From Symbiodinium natans (lineage: Eukaryota; Sar; Dinophyceae; Suessiales; Symbiodiniaceae), in NCBI GenBank assembly GCA_905221605.1, contig CAJNDS010000638.1, positions 10,001 through 47,500 of the forward strand: DNA of 37,500 bases, given 5' to 3'. Below the pieces are notes generated by a model. That model ran no database searches. It saw only the letters and a program-made list of their open reading frames with translations, and was not told the origin of the DNA. A program made the position numbers and the translations under genes. Shown piece by piece: positions 36,960-37,500 of this stretch. Within the stretch, counting starts at the first letter, position 1. Each line of letters starts with the position of its first letter.

Positions 36960-37500
36960 GCATTAGCGCCCAACTCCTGCACAAAGAAGCCGACTTGCAT
37001 CATGGCCAGATGTTGCTATACAGTTCGCCTTCATCTGCATGAATACTAGGCATCTTCATCGTGTCGTGGGCTTGCTTCACAGAGATGTCCAGCACCCAGG
37101 CTTAGCATGCTTGGCTTTTTTTTTTTCGTTCCGCAGCTCTTGCACCGAGAAGACGGGGAATGAGTAGGGGCAGCTACACGACTCAGGGATTCGTGTGTAG
37201 TCCTGCTGCCGAGTTGCTGCAGTGTCAGTCCAGGTAGACGCTGGAGCGAAGGGGTTTCGTGTCTCTGTGGTTCCTGTTGGCATCTTTCGCAAATCACACC
37301 AGCCAAGCTCTGAAGGAGTCCACGTGCCCGTTGCTTGAGGCGTGCCTCCCTCAAATCTCCACCTTGTCCTGGACCGTAGGGGCGCGCAGGCTCTTTCTAA
37401 AGATGGCCCGAAAGCTTTCGTTTCGGGCAAAGTGGCAGATCACTCACGGAGCCCAAAGACGATGCGCCAAACCGTGCTGCATGCCGCGCGATTGGTATTT
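36960..37500. other. No exon recognised; presumed intron of the kinase gene
   Basis: A LLHRDVQ string at about 37064-37085 is only a weak likeness to the kinase catalytic loop because Lys is absent. A T9 run lies at 37118-37126. The rest of the kinase domain presumably lies beyond the window. Confidence 0.35.

Noticed and set aside
37064-37085. Kinase catalytic loop (LLHRDVQ)
   Set aside because: The lysine two residues after Asp is Gln, there is no DFG or other flanking match, and the surrounding frame is not kinase-like.

Overview
The window is nuclear DNA of a dinoflagellate, probably a Symbiodiniaceae-like genome. The decisive evidence is an exact 22-nt match to the dinoflagellate trans-spliced leader (DinoSL), in antisense, at 20164-20185. 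Supporting evidence is genes split into small exons with GT-AG and apparent GC-AG introns, many simple-sequence tracts, and a GC-rich retrotransposon family scattered in decaying copies.

Layout. 1-2880: no intact gene; one perfect hairpin and a frameshifted coding-like relic (1843-2697). 2880-5870: a strikingly A+T-rich block with a short tandem repeat and three TTTAGGG telomere-type units. 6082-6512: tandem repeat with units of 95-106 bp. 7230-14053: a graveyard of fragments of one non-LTR (LINE-like) retrotransposon family, named here A1, A2, B, C, D, E, F, G and H. Fragment order shows that 8.62-11.83 kb has been inverted: A2 and C, and E and D, are the split halves of two copies. 14094-20185 (minus strand): one nearly intact element, copy I. 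Read 5' to 3' it has the spliced leader, repeated 5' leader sequence, a Ser/Arg/Pro-rich ORF1, a RING-H2 finger, a large ORF2 (Cys cluster, reverse transcriptase, CxC-H-C finger, restriction-like endonuclease) and a poly(A) tail. It therefore looks like a trans-spliced, polyadenylated transcript that was copied back into the genome.

20.7-37.5 kb (plus strand): intron-rich host genes. (1) An RRM RNA-binding protein (exons 20704-22503 onward) with phase-consistent exons, a Met/Gln-rich region and an exceptionally Cys-rich tail. (2) Scattered exons from 23.7 to 30.1 kb that share a YWD motif, in a gene or genes I cannot name. (3) A single-domain voltage-gated cation channel with two EF-hands (32406-34974). 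(4) A CDPK/CAMK-like protein kinase (35.6 kb to beyond 36.96 kb) whose C-terminal part is not found in the window. These are separate transcription units on one strand, which is common in dinoflagellates; nothing shows that they act in one pathway.

Exon boundaries were chosen by eye from reading-frame continuity, family similarity and splice-like dinucleotides. Terminal exons, UTRs and promoters could not be fixed.
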